Of a DNA stretch of 64,000 nucleotides, positions 33,809 through 43,801 are shown in pieces (within the stretch, counting starts at the first letter, position 1; each line of letters opens with the position of its first letter). The stretch spans positions 5,780 through 69,779 of the forward strand of contig JAEYNY010000183.1 in NCBI GenBank assembly GCA_023412275.1. The letters run 5' to 3'. The notes under the pieces are model-generated. The model made no database searches and had not been told where the DNA came from. It saw nothing but the letters and a program-made list of their open reading frames with translations. The position numbers and the translations under genes are program-made. The DNA is from Bacillota bacterium. GTDB lineage: Bacteria > Bacillota > Clostridia > Acetivibrionales > DSM-1351.

Positions 33809-36800
33809 ATGTACAGAAACAGAAATAAAGTCTTAGCATTGCTTTTAGCCATTGCAATGCTCATTTCGGTTATGCCTTTTAACTCAGTAATGGCAGATAC
33901 AAAAACTACTTATCACGAAACTTTTGCAGATGGAAAGGGAGCAGCATCCCAATCCGGAGGAGCTAATCTTGAGAAGGTAGGAAGCAAGGTTTTTGAAGGT
34001 AACGATGATGGAGCAGCATTATATGTAAGCAACAGAAAAAATAACTGGGACGCAGCTGATTTCAAATTTTCAGATATTGGATTAAAAAACGGTAAGACTT
34101 ATAACATAACCGTAAAAGGTTTTGTTGATTCCAATGCTAAGGTTCCAGCAGGTGCACAGGCATTTCTTCAGGTTGCAAACAGCTATGCATGGCTGGCAGG
34201 TGCAGAATTTGTTGCAGGAAAAGCTTTCACATTAAGCGGAAAGTATACTGTTGATACTTCAAAGGACGACAGGGTACGTGTTCAGTCTAATGATGAAGGT
34301 AAAGAGGTTCCTTTCTATATTGGAGACATTTCAATAACAGAAGAGGCTGTTGTAGAAGCACCCGTTGATCCTAACCTACCAAAGGCGGAAACTTTCAAAA
34401 CAATAACATTTGAAGATAACACAGCCGGAGGCTTTGTAGGCAGAGATGGGTCAGAAAAACTGACTGTAACAAAAGAAGCTAACCATACCGATGGCGGTGC
34501 AAATGCTTTAAAGGTAGAAAACAGAACAATGACCTGGCATGGTCCCTCTATGAATGTAGAGAAGTATGTAAGCCAAGGTTGCGAATACAAGGTTACTGCA
34601 TGGGTAAAACTTATTAGCCCTGAAAGCGCACAACTTCAACTTTCAACTCAGGTTGGAAATGGCGGAAGTGCTTCTTATGTAAGCCTTGCAGCGAAAACAA
34701 TAGGTACTTCTGACGGTTGGGTTAAGTATGAGGGTACATACCGTTACAACAATGTTTCAAGTGGATTCATTACTATATATGTAGAAAGCGCAAGCAGTGC
34801 CAATGCTTCCTTCTATATTGATGATATCAGCTTTGAACAAACAGGTTCAGGTCCAATTAAAATACAAAATGATTTGAAATCTATCAAAGATGTATATAAA
34901 AATGATTTCCTTATAGGAAACGCAATAGCAGCAGAAGATATGGAAGGGATCAGACTTGACCTTCTAAAGAAGCACTTTAATGTAATGACTGCCGGCAACG
35001 CTATGAAGCCTGATGCATTACAGCCTACAAAGGGCAACTTTACATTCACTGATGCAGATAAACTTGTTGATAAAGTTTTATCAGAAGGATTCAAGATGCA
35101 CGGTCATACCCTTGTTTGGCATCAGCAGTCACCTGCATGGTTAAATACAAAAGCTGATGCAAGCGGAAATACCGTACCATTGTCACGTGATGAAGCTCTT
35201 GTAAATCTGAAGACTCATATTAAGACAGTAGTAGAACATTTCGGAAACAAGGTAATATCTTGGGATGTAGTAAACGAAGGTATGAATGATAATCCTTCAA
35301 ACCCAGAAAACTGGAAGGGTGCATTACGTCAAAGTCCATGGTATCAGGCAATTGGTCCTGATTATATTGAACAGGCATTTTTAGCTGCAAGAGAGGTTCT
35401 GGATGCTCATCCTGATTGGGATATAAAGCTTTATTATAATGATTATAACGATGATAATCAAAATAAATCCAAAGCTATATACTCAATGGTAAAAGAATTA
35501 AATGAAAAATATGCAAAAACTCATCCCGGTAAGCGTCTTATCGATGGTGTTGGTATGCAGGCACATTACAGCATGTCAACAAATCCTTCCAACGTTGAAC
35601 TTTCATTGGAGAGATTTATTTCACTGGGTGTTGAAGTAAGTATAACAGAGCTTGACGTTCAGGCAGGCAGTGACTTCAAATTGTCAGAGGATGTTGCAAA
35701 CGCACAGGGATATTTGTATGCACAGTTATTTGATATATATAAGAAGCATGCAGCAAATATAAGCCGTGTTACTATTTGGGGATTAGATGACGGTACTAGC
35801 TGGAGATCATCCACAAATCCTTTACCGTTTGACAAGAATCTTCAGGCAAAACCTGCATTTTTCGGAACAGTAGACCCAGCTAAGTTCATGGCCGAACATA
35901 AGCCTCAAACACCTAAAGGTGCAAAAGCTACAACAGCAAAATACGGAACACCTGTAATTGACGGTACTGTAGACAGTGTTTGGAGTAAAGCACAGGCTAT
36001 ACCTGTAAACACATATCAAATGGCATGGCAAGGAGCAACAGGAACTGCAAAGGCTTTATGGGATGACAAAAACCTATATGTTCTTGTTCAGGTAAGCGAT
36101 TCCGAACTTGATAAGAAGAGTGCAAACGCATACGAGCAAGACTCAGTTGAAGTATTCGTGGATGAGAACAATGGAAAGACTTCATACTATGAAAATGATG
36201 ATGGTCAGTACAGAGTAAACTTTGATAATGAGACTTCATTTAATCCTGCAGCAATTTCAACCGGATTTGAATCTGCAACAAAGGTTGCAGGAACAAGTTA
36301 TACAGTTGAAATAAAGATTCCTTTAAAATCAGTAACTCCATCAAATAATATGAAAATAGGATTTGATGTTCAGGTTAATGATGCTAAAGATGGTTCACGT
36401 AAGAGCGTTGCAACATGGAACGATACTACAGGAACAGGTTATCAGGATACATCAGTATATGGTACTCTTACTCTCAGCAATTCCGATAGCAGTAATACAG
36501 TTAATTACATTACTAGAGGGGAATTTATTGATTCTATCATTAAAGCTTTGGGTCTGAATAAAAATGTTCAGGCTAAAGACTCCTTCAAAGATGTAACTAA
36601 GGATGCTAGCTATTATGCTTCTGTAAGTGTTGCTTACCAGAAAGGAATAATAACGGGATACAAGAATGGAGAATTTAAGCCACAGGCTAAGATTACTCGT
36701 CAGGAAGCAATGACAATAATCGCTAAGGCATTGAAGGTAGCAGGAAAGAATGTTAATTACTCATCAGCTGAGATAAATAAAATACTCAAAGAATTTAAGG

Positions 36801-36955
36801 ATTCAAATAAAGTTGCCAGCTGGGCAAAAGGTTCTGTTGCTGCTTGTATTAAAGCAGGAATTGTATCCGGAAAAAGCGGAAAAATGCTGGCACCACAAGA
36901 AAATATAACTGTTTCACAAACAGAATCAATAGTAAAGAAATTGTCCGCAAAATAA
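33809..36955 (+). CDS. Secreted SLH-anchored GH10 xylanase (CBM-like - CBM22 - GH10 - CBM9 - SLH)
   Basis: This is a 1048-residue protein with ATG 33809 eight bases after AGGAGG. A signal peptide (1-30, cleaved near VMA) is followed by a CBM-like repeat (about 35-185) and a CBM22 (about 195-350, TWHGPSM and SFYIDDI). The GH10 catalytic domain spans about 355-700, with the acid/base Glu in WDVVNEGM and the nucleophile Glu in ITELDVQ. A CBM9-like domain (about 710-895, DGTVDSVWSKA) follows. The C-terminus has two whole SLH repeats plus the second half of another (ITRGEFIDSIIKAL). It should cut xylan at the cell surface, held to secondary cell-wall polymer by SLH repeats. Compared with the paralogue downstream it lacks a linker, a beta-rich domain and half an SLH repeat. 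Confidence 0.95.
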   Translation: MYRNRNKVLALLLAIAMLISVMPFNSVMADTKTTYHETFADGKGAASQSGGANLEKVGSKVFEGNDDGAALYVSNRKNNWDAADFKFSDIGLKNGKTYNITVKGFVDSNAKVPAGAQAFLQVANSYAWLAGAEFVAGKAFTLSGKYTVDTSKDDRVRVQSNDEGKEVPFYIGDISITEEAVVEAPVDPNLPKAETFKTITFEDNTAGGFVGRDGSEKLTVTKEANHTDGGANALKVENRTMTWHGPSMNVEKYVSQGCEYKVTAWVKLISPESAQLQLSTQVGNGGSASYVSLAAKTIGTSDGWVKYEGTYRYNNVSSGFITIYVESASSANASFYIDDISFEQTGSGPIKIQNDLKSIKDVYKNDFLIGNAIAAEDMEGIRLDLLKKHFNVMTAGNAMKPDALQPTKGNFTFTDADKLVDKVLSEGFKMHGHTLVWHQQSPAWLNTKADASGNTVPLSRDEALVNLKTHIKTVVEHFGNKVISWDVVNEGMNDNPSNPENWKGALRQSPWYQAIGPDYIEQAFLAAREVLDAHPDWDIKLYYNDYNDDNQNKSKAIYSMVKELNEKYAKTHPGKRLIDGVGMQAHYSMSTNPSNVELSLERFISLGVEVSITELDVQAGSDFKLSEDVANAQGYLYAQLFDIYKKHAANISRVTIWGLDDGTSWRSSTNPLPFDKNLQAKPAFFGTVDPAKFMAEHKPQTPKGAKATTAKYGTPVIDGTVDSVWSKAQAIPVNTYQMAWQGATGTAKALWDDKNLYVLVQVSDSELDKKSANAYEQDSVEVFVDENNGKTSYYENDDGQYRVNFDNETSFNPAAISTGFESATKVAGTSYTVEIKIPLKSVTPSNNMKIGFDVQVNDAKDGSRKSVATWNDTTGTGYQDTSVYGTLTLSNSDSSNTVNYITRGEFIDSIIKALGLNKNVQAKDSFKDVTKDASYYASVSVAYQKGIITGYKNGEFKPQAKITRQEAMTIIAKALKVAGKNVNYSSAEINKILKEFKDSNKVASWAKGSVAACIKAGIVSGKSGKMLAPQENITVSQTESIVKKLSAK

Positions 36956-36973
36956 AAACTGAATTTCATTTTG

Positions 36974-37007
36974 AGCCGGCCCCGTAAATATCAGGGGTCG
37001 GCTTTTT
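36974..37007 (+). terminator. Rho-independent terminator after first xylanase
   Basis: The 10-bp stem AGCCGGCCCC (36974-36983) with GGGGTCGGCT (36994-37003) has one G-U pair. The loop is ten bases and a run of five T follows. Confidence 0.9.
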
Positions 37008-37078
37008 ACTTTTTAATAAGACATTTATGGGTACAAAAGGCAGATATTTAGAATTTATTTTTATGGAGGTGCATTTAT

Positions 37079-40000
37079 TTGAGGAGTAATGCTAAATGGA
37101 AAAGAGTTTTATCAGTTGTAATGATAATCACCATGCTTTTTTCGGTAATGCCATTAAACAATATGGTAAAAGCAGAGATTACAACAATTTATCACGAGGA
37201 TTTTGTTAATGGAAAGGGAGTAGCTATACAAGCCGGAGATGCGACCCTGACAACAGTTACTGAAAAAGTTTTTAACGGTAACGACGATGGAGCTGCTTTA
37301 TATGTAAATCCCAGAAAGAACAACTGGGATGGAGCTGACTTTTCATTTGAAAAATTAGGAATGAAAGAAGGAAATAAATATACCATAACAGTTAAGGGAT
37401 ATGTTGACCCTGAAACTGACCCCGAAAATCCGATAGTACAATCAGGGGCACAGGCCTTTCTTCAGGCTGTAAACAGCTATGCTTGGATTGCAGGTGCTGA
37501 TTTCGTGGCAGGAAAAGAATTTACATTAACCGGAACTTATACTGTTGATACCAGCAAGGATTCCGCAATACGTATTCAATCCAATGATGTGGGAGCAAAA
37601 GTTCCTTTTTATATTGGAGAGATAACTGTAACAGGTGAAAAATCGCCGGCACCGGTAACTGAAAAGACAATATACCATGAAACTTTTGCAAGCGGAAATG
37701 GCTTGGCAAAACAATCAGGTGGTGCGATTCTAACGCCTGTTACAGAAAAAACTTTTCCCACAGGTGATGTTGAGGGGACTGTGTTAAATGAAGACGGAGC
37801 TGCTTTATATGTGGATACAAGAGTTAATAACTATGATGGGGCAGATTTTGTGTTCAGTGACATAGGTCTGGAGAACGGAAAATCCTATGATGTAACAGTG
37901 ATTGGCTATGTGGATTCAAATGCTGATGTACCGGCAGGCGCACAGGCATTTTTGCAAAGTATAAGCAGTTATGGTGTAGTTGCAAGTACAGATTTTATAG
38001 CAGGAAAACCCTTTATATTAAAGGGTAAGTACACGGTAGATACAAGTAAAGATGATAGGATACGAGTCCAGTCAAACGATAAAGGAGCTGCCGTTCCCTT
38101 TTTCATAGGTGATATACTTATAACCGGACCTGCTCCTTCAATGAAAAACATTGACTTCGAGGATGGGACGGCAAGTGGATTTTCACCAAGAATTGGTAAA
38201 GAAGTTCTAACCGTAACAAATGAAGCTAACCATACCGATGGTGGCGGATATGCCTTAAAAGTAGATGGAGGCAGAGAAAATGCATACTGCGGCCCGTCAT
38301 TAAGTGTGGAGAAGTACATAGAACAAGGCTGTGAATATAAAGTAACAGTTTGGGTGAAGCTGGCATCAGATGTGGAAAGTGCTGAAATCGATCTTAGTAC
38401 TCAGATTGGTAATGGTGATGGCGCTAGTTACCCTTCATTATATAAACAGACAATTACCAAAACTGACGGGTGGGTCAAGTTGGAGGGTAAACAACGTTAT
38501 TATGATACTTCAAGCGGATACATAACTATTTATTTACAAAGTGCTAATACAGCAGCAGGGTTTTTCATTGATGATATTAGTGTGGTAAATACAGGTTCTG
38601 TATCACTACCTGTCCAAACCGACCTGACGCCAATTAAGGATGTATATGCAAATGATTTCCTAATCGGAAATGCAATAGCACCAAATGAACTTGAGGGAAA
38701 AAGCTTTGAGTTGTTAAAGCATCATTTTAATGTTATTACGGCAGGCAATGATATGAAACCGGATGCACTACAGAGAAGCAAAGGAGTATTCAGCTTTGGA
38801 ACTGCTGACGCAATGATACAAAAAGCACACGATAACAATATGCAGGTTCACGGACATGTATTGGTTTGGCATCAGCAAACACCTACATGGATGAATGGAG
38901 TACCGGATGATACTGACATAACAAAATATAAAAAGGACGAAAACGGCAAAAACATTCCAATATCCCGTGATGAAGCTCTAAATAACATGAGAACTCACAT
39001 AGAGAATGTTGTTAAGCATTTCGGTGACAAAGTCATATCGTGGGATGTAGTTAATGAAGCTATGTCAGATGGAATTAGCGACCCTTCAAAATGGAAGAAT
39101 TGCTTACGTAAAGATTCAATGTGGTATCAGTCTATAGGTGATGATTATGTAGAGCAAGCCTTTTTAATCACAAGAGAAGTTCTTAATAACAATAATCTGA
39201 ATGTAAAGCTTTATTATAATGATTATAACGACGATGATCAGAACAAATCTCAAGCTATAGCCAACATGGTAAATGAAATCAATACAAACTATGCGAAAAC
39301 TCACCCTGGCAAGCTACTAATAGACGGTATAGGCATGCAGGCACACTACAGTACGTCTACAAAACCAGCGAATGTTAAAGCGTCTCTGGAAAGATTTATA
39401 AATTTGGGAGTAGATGTGTGTGTCACTGAGCTGGACATTACAGCCGGAAGCGGACAAAAGCAAAGCAGCGACGAGGTAAATGCACAGGCTTACTTGTACG
39501 CACAGCTAATGAAAATTTACAAGGCTCATGCTAGTAATATAAGTCGTGTTACAATTTGGGGACTTGATGACGGTAACAGTTGGAGAAAGGAAGCTTGCCC
39601 TCTACCATTTGACAGTGATTTGCAGGCAAAAAATGCATACTACGCTATAATAGACCCTGATAAATACATGGCTGAACATGAGGCACCACCTTCAGTTGAG
39701 ATAAAGCAGGGAACAGCTGCAAAGGGTACACCTGTAATAGACGGAACGATAGACGATATTTGGAGCAATGCCGAAAAACTTCAGATAAATCAAACTAAAA
39801 CAGCATGGGAGATAGCAAAAGGAACTGCACAAGCTCTGTGGGATGACAAAAACCTGTATGTATTAATCAAAGTAAATGATTCAATCCTTGACAAATCAAG
39901 TGCAAATCCTTGGGAACAGGATTCAGTAGAGGCATTTGTTGATGAAAATAACGGAAAAACCGCCTCGTATGAGAAGGATGACGGACAGTACAGAGTAAAC

Positions 40001-41545
40001 TATGAGAACAAGACCTCATTTAATCCCGACATAATAAAAGAAGGATTCGAGTCGGCTGTTAAGGTTTCAGGTACAAGCTATACCGTTGAAATGAAAATAC
40101 CGTTTAAAACTATGACGCCGGCCAATAACCTGAAAATCGGATTTGATGCTCAGATTAATGATGCCAAGGATGGTACACGTACCGGATATAGAAATTGGAA
40201 CGATACTACAGGAGTAGGCTATAAGGATACCTCTGTATACGGTGAGCTTATACTAAGCGATGGCAGCACACCAACACCATCATCACCTTCAAATGATACA
40301 CCCACTGCAGAAGCCGTGAAAGGAACGATTAATGGAAAGGAAGTATCTATTGCAAAAGCTTTCACTGAATACAAGGAAGGTAAAAAAGTTACAAGTATAG
40401 TTGTTGATGAAAATAAGGTTGCAGATTTGCTTGGTCAAAAGGCTGTAATAGTATTAGAACCAATTACAAAATCGGATGTTGTAACCGGACAGCTAACTGC
40501 TAAAACAATAAAAAATATGGCTGAGAAGGAAGCTGTTCTGGAGATAAGAAGTGGCAACGCGACGTATGCGATGCCGGGAACAAAGTTAGATATTGAAAAG
40601 ATTGTTTCTGCATTTGAAGGCAACCTTGACGTTAAGGTAAATGTAAGTATTTCGTCAGTTTCTGATGCTGTAAATAACACTGTAAAGGAGACAGCAGGTA
40701 AGAATAATTACAAGTTGGCTTCAAATCCGGTAGAATTTAACGTAACATGCTCAAATGGTACTAAAACTATTGAAATTTCAAAATTTAGCGGGTACGTTGA
40801 AAGAACAATTGCAATAAATGACAAAATAATCCCAGGTGAGATTATAACAGGGATAGTGCTCAATAAGGACGGAAGTTTTTCGCATGTACCTACAACTATA
40901 ATAAGTAAAGACGGCAAATACTATGCAAAAATAAACAGCTTAACCAACAGCACATATGCGTTGATATCAAGTTCAAAGACCTTTAAAGATACTGAGAACC
41001 ACTGGTCGAAGAGTTCTGTAAACAATATTGCTTCAAGACTTATCATGAACGGTGTTGATAATGATAACTTCAATCCTGACATGGCTATAACGAGGGGAGA
41101 GTTCATTGATTCTATGGTGAAGGCTATGGGACTTTATAGAATAGGTGAAGGAAAAGACATTTTTGCAGATGTAAGCAGCAGTAACAGCTATTACGACTCG
41201 GTAGGCATAGCATATGAATACGGTATCATTTCAGGCTGTGGTAACGGTGAATTCAGACCTATGGGTAAAATAACCCGTCAGGAAGCTATGACTATAGTTT
41301 CAAAAGCAATGAAGATTACCGGCTTGAAAACTGGTTATACCGCTGATGAAGTAGTTGATTCACTGAAAGCCTTTAAAGATTCGGACAAGCTGGCAACATG
41401 GGCAAAAAATTCAGCTGCTGCCTGTGTTAAGACCGGAATCGTTTCAGGAAAAAGTCTGACAGTAATTGCACCAAAAGATACTCTTACACGTGCTGAAACT
41501 GCATCGGTTATTAATAAGTTTTTAACCAAGTCAAGCCTTATTTGA
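37079..41545 (+). CDS. Secreted SLH-anchored GH10 xylanase, larger paralogue
   Basis: The start is TTG 37079, eight bases after GGAGGT (37065-37070); no better start exists before the signal peptide. The protein is 1488 residues. Signal peptide 1-32 is followed by two copies of the CBM-like repeat (about 35-190 and 205-360; each has DGAALYV, GAQAFLQ and RIQ/RVQSND). Then come CBM22 (about 365-520), GH10 (about 530-880; Glu in WDVVNEAM and VTELDI) and CBM9-like (about 890-1085). A Ser/Thr/Pro linker (STPTPSSPS) leads to a beta-rich domain of about 190 residues (VKGTINGKEVSIAKAF to YALISS), then three full SLH repeats (FKDTENHWSK; FADVSSSNSYY; FKDSDKLATW). It binds and cleaves xylan at the cell surface. 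It is a tandem paralogue of the gene at 33809 but in its own transcription unit, since a terminator separates them. Confidence 0.95.
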   Translation: MRSNAKWKRVLSVVMIITMLFSVMPLNNMVKAEITTIYHEDFVNGKGVAIQAGDATLTTVTEKVFNGNDDGAALYVNPRKNNWDGADFSFEKLGMKEGNKYTITVKGYVDPETDPENPIVQSGAQAFLQAVNSYAWIAGADFVAGKEFTLTGTYTVDTSKDSAIRIQSNDVGAKVPFYIGEITVTGEKSPAPVTEKTIYHETFASGNGLAKQSGGAILTPVTEKTFPTGDVEGTVLNEDGAALYVDTRVNNYDGADFVFSDIGLENGKSYDVTVIGYVDSNADVPAGAQAFLQSISSYGVVASTDFIAGKPFILKGKYTVDTSKDDRIRVQSNDKGAAVPFFIGDILITGPAPSMKNIDFEDGTASGFSPRIGKEVLTVTNEANHTDGGGYALKVDGGRENAYCGPSLSVEKYIEQGCEYKVTVWVKLASDVESAEIDLSTQIGNGDGASYPSLYKQTITKTDGWVKLEGKQRYYDTSSGYITIYLQSANTAAGFFIDDISVVNTGSVSLPVQTDLTPIKDVYANDFLIGNAIAPNELEGKSFELLKHHFNVITAGNDMKPDALQRSKGVFSFGTADAMIQKAHDNNMQVHGHVLVWHQQTPTWMNGVPDDTDITKYKKDENGKNIPISRDEALNNMRTHIENVVKHFGDKVISWDVVNEAMSDGISDPSKWKNCLRKDSMWYQSIGDDYVEQAFLITREVLNNNNLNVKLYYNDYNDDDQNKSQAIANMVNEINTNYAKTHPGKLLIDGIGMQAHYSTSTKPANVKASLERFINLGVDVCVTELDITAGSGQKQSSDEVNAQAYLYAQLMKIYKAHASNISRVTIWGLDDGNSWRKEACPLPFDSDLQAKNAYYAIIDPDKYMAEHEAPPSVEIKQGTAAKGTPVIDGTIDDIWSNAEKLQINQTKTAWEIAKGTAQALWDDKNLYVLIKVNDSILDKSSANPWEQDSVEAFVDENNGKTASYEKDDGQYRVNYENKTSFNPDIIKEGFESAVKVSGTSYTVEMKIPFKTMTPANNLKIGFDAQINDAKDGTRTGYRNWNDTTGVGYKDTSVYGELILSDGSTPTPSSPSNDTPTAEAVKGTINGKEVSIAKAFTEYKEGKKVTSIVVDENKVADLLGQKAVIVLEPITKSDVVTGQLTAKTIKNMAEKEAVLEIRSGNATYAMPGTKLDIEKIVSAFEGNLDVKVNVSISSVSDAVNNTVKETAGKNNYKLASNPVEFNVTCSNGTKTIEISKFSGYVERTIAINDKIIPGEIITGIVLNKDGSFSHVPTTIISKDGKYYAKINSLTNSTYALISSSKTFKDTENHWSKSSVNNIASRLIMNGVDNDNFNPDMAITRGEFIDSMVKAMGLYRIGEGKDIFADVSSSNSYYDSVGIAYEYGIISGCGNGEFRPMGKITRQEAMTIVSKAMKITGLKTGYTADEVVDSLKAFKDSDKLATWAKNSAAACVKTGIVSGKSLTVIAPKDTLTRAETASVINKFLTKSSLI

Positions 41546-41567
41546 GAAAACAAATATAATAATCCAA

Positions 41568-41598
41568 AAGCCCGGATGATTTTATCCGGGCTTAACTT
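41568..41598 (+). terminator. Terminator-like hairpin after second xylanase
   Basis: A perfect 10-bp stem AAGCCCGGAT (41568-41577) pairs with ATCCGGGCTT (41584-41593) around loop GATTTT. The T tract after it is poor, so efficiency is uncertain. Confidence 0.75.
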
Positions 41599-41760
41599 CT
41601 GATATAATTATCTGATGTTAATAAAAGTACTAAAAATTTTCAAGAATATCTGAACTCATATAAAGAAATACTAAGTCATATATTTTCAAAAAATTTACAT
41701 AACGCAATAATGTTAGCGTTCGATAGACAACGATGGGTGTACATAAGAAGGGAATAAAGA

Positions 41761-42855
41761 ATGTTAAGTGATCTGATAATAAATGCAGCTATACTAATTT
41801 CTTTTTTAAGCATAGCAAATCTATTCTATAGGGAGCGGGATTTAGAGGTACAATCCCACACTATTTTTAAGCTTTTTGCAGGAGTTATTTGTGGAATTTT
41901 AGGTATACTTCTAATGTGGTATAGTGTTAGAATCCAAAACAAAACGCTAGTCGATTTCAGAAATATCGCCACCTTATTGGCTGCATCTGTGGGGGGAGGA
42001 TTCTCAGCCGTTGTTTCAGGACTTGTGATGGGGGGCTTCAGAATTGCATATTTTGGTATTAACAAATATTCTGAGATAGGGGCAGCTGTTGTTATACTGG
42101 TCACAGCAGGAATTTTATTAATTTTTAAAACAAAAAAGTCACTGGGTAGAAAATGGCTGTTATCTACGATATACATGACTCTTGTTAGTTGTTGTGTTTA
42201 CTTTTATATTTTTCAAAAAAATTTCTCAATCCTTTTTACAATTTATCCTTATTTTATTCTGGGAACTGCTGTCGTAAGTTATACAGTATATAAATATATG
42301 ATATATCTTAATAACATGAGCTTATTATTTAAAAAGCTAAAAGAGGAATCTTCCAAGGATTATCTGACCGGGCTTAACAATGTGAGGGAGTTTAATAAAT
42401 TATTCAGGCTTGTAATAGAGAAGGCCGTAAGCAATAATCAAAAATTCTCGTTACTTCTGATTGACATAGATTTTTTTAAAAAAATAAATGATACACACGG
42501 ACATCAGGCAGGAGATAAGGTCTTAAAAGAAATAGGAAAAATATTAAGACAAAATTGCAGAGCAGATGATTATGTTTCGCGAAATGGGGGTGAAGAATTT
42601 TCAATTTTACTTGAAAATGCTTCAAACAGCAAGGCTATTGAGATAGCCGAAAGAATCAGGAAAATAATTTCAGAATATGAGTTCGAGATTTCTTACGGCA
42701 GGAAAATTAATGTAACAATATCCATTGGTATATCTTCCTATCCTGAAACTGTCACAGATATAACACAGATAATAGAGAGAGCTGATGATGCTCTTTACAA
42801 AGCAAAGCACAGTGGAAGGAACCTTGTGGTATCAGATGGAGTTATATCAGAATAA
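41761..42855 (+). CDS. Membrane diguanylate cyclase (5TM-LYT sensor + GGDEF)
   Basis: This is a 364-residue protein with ATG 41761 after GAAGGGA. Residues 1-190 hold five to six transmembrane helices of the LytS-type 5TM receptor family (conserved FRNIATLLAASVGGGFSA and GGFRIAYFG). Residues about 200-360 are a GGDEF domain with the active-site loop GGEEF and IDFFKKINDTHGHQAGD. An inhibitory RxxD site (RADD) sits exactly five residues before GGEEF. The enzyme should make cyclic di-GMP and be feedback-inhibited. The PilZ gene just downstream is a plausible receiver of the signal. Confidence 0.94.
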   Translation: MLSDLIINAAILISFLSIANLFYRERDLEVQSHTIFKLFAGVICGILGILLMWYSVRIQNKTLVDFRNIATLLAASVGGGFSAVVSGLVMGGFRIAYFGINKYSEIGAAVVILVTAGILLIFKTKKSLGRKWLLSTIYMTLVSCCVYFYIFQKNFSILFTIYPYFILGTAVVSYTVYKYMIYLNNMSLLFKKLKEESSKDYLTGLNNVREFNKLFRLVIEKAVSNNQKFSLLLIDIDFFKKINDTHGHQAGDKVLKEIGKILRQNCRADDYVSRNGGEEFSILLENASNSKAIEIAERIRKIISEYEFEISYGRKINVTISIGISSYPETVTDITQIIERADDALYKAKHSGRNLVVSDGVISE

Positions 42856-42933
42856 TTTATAAAATAGTTTTCAAAAAGGATACTTTTTTAAAAGAAATTA
42901 TGTAAATAAATAATACATTTCCCATAAATGGTC

Positions 42934-42962
42934 TTGTTCAAGAAATTAGAATGTGCTATTCT
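42934..42962 (+). promoter_or_regulatory. Predicted promoter for PilZ gene
   Basis: TTGTTC (42934-42939), 17 bases, then TATTCT (42957-42962) preceded by an extended -10 TG. The start codon is 75 bases downstream. Confidence 0.45.
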
Positions 42963-43036
42963 TTTATCAGTAGAATAATGTATCGAAATATACAATCCTA
43001 AACTTAATATTATGTTTGTTTGCACTGGAGGATAGT

Positions 43037-43678
43037 ATGGAAAAGTTGAACTTGGTATTAAGACATTATAATAAGGTCAAACCTATGCACTGTACTATTG
43101 TGAGTGGTGATACTCAAAAAGTATTCACTGTTAAATTATGTGAAGATGAAAAAAATGGTGCTGAAATTCTTAAGGGAGACCCCGTACTTATTGGCTTTCT
43201 TAATAGTGACGAATCTCTTTATCTAAGTGGAGGCAATATAGTAGGCGCCATACCAAAAGAAGAAGAATACATAATCCACGCAAATAATCCTCAAAATATA
43301 GCTTTTGAAACTGAAAGAAGACAATACGAGAGATTTCCCACTTCGCTGACCGGTGAAATTAAGCTTGTAAATTCTAACAAAAGAGAACCCATATGTATAA
43401 AGGATTTCAGCTATGCGGGCATGTGCATATATTCTAACGATGAGTTCAATAAAGAAGATGAGGTTGAGATTAGTGTATTCCTTAGCAATAGTGTTATTAA
43501 ATACGATGCAACCATAGTCAGAAAAACCGTTAATTTCGGAAGATGTGAGTATGGTATACAACTGACACACAGGGATAAAAATTCTATGTATGCGACACAG
43601 AATCAATTAACATCTTTTATACTCAGTGAAAAAGAGATTATGTACAGACATTTGATAAGTGCAAGCTTTAAATTTTAG
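43037..43678 (+). CDS. PilZ-domain cyclic di-GMP receptor (YcgR-like)
   Basis: The start is ATG 43037, five bases after GGAGG. The 213-residue protein has an N-terminal beta-rich YcgR-type region (about 1-90) and a C-terminal PilZ domain (about 92-200). The ligand motifs are complete: RRQYER (RxxxR) near 95 and DFSYAG ((D/N)xSxxG) near 128. It should bind cyclic di-GMP. YcgR-type proteins usually act on flagellar motors or surface polymers. Its place between a diguanylate cyclase and a chemotaxis cluster favours motility control, though this is inference. Confidence 0.92.
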   Translation: MEKLNLVLRHYNKVKPMHCTIVSGDTQKVFTVKLCEDEKNGAEILKGDPVLIGFLNSDESLYLSGGNIVGAIPKEEEYIIHANNPQNIAFETERRQYERFPTSLTGEIKLVNSNKREPICIKDFSYAGMCIYSNDEFNKEDEVEISVFLSNSVIKYDATIVRKTVNFGRCEYGIQLTHRDKNSMYATQNQLTSFILSEKEIMYRHLISASFKF

Positions 43679-43702
43679 TTTGTAATTGGAGCAGATTTAT
43701 TT

Positions 43703-43740
43703 ATATTGGTATTGGAAATAGTTTATACCAATATTTTTTA
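43703..43740 (+). terminator. AT-rich rho-independent terminator after PilZ gene
   Basis: ATATTGGTAT (43703-43712) pairs with ATACCAATAT (43725-43734), a perfect 10-bp stem with a 12-base loop, followed by a run of T. Confidence 0.75.
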
Positions 43741-43771
43741 ATGAATTTATGTATACTATTATTAAATTCAT
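43741..43771. promoter_or_regulatory. Dyad flanking a -10-like element upstream of the diiron-protein gene
   Basis: The perfect 9-bp inverted repeat ATGAATTTA (43741-43749) and TAAATTCAT (43763-43771) encloses TATACT (43752-43757). The start codon is 30 bases downstream. The layout suits a repressor site, but it does not match Fur or PerR boxes I know. Confidence 0.4.
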
Positions 43772-43801
43772 AAAAAATATGTAACAAACAGGGAGATTAT
43801 T

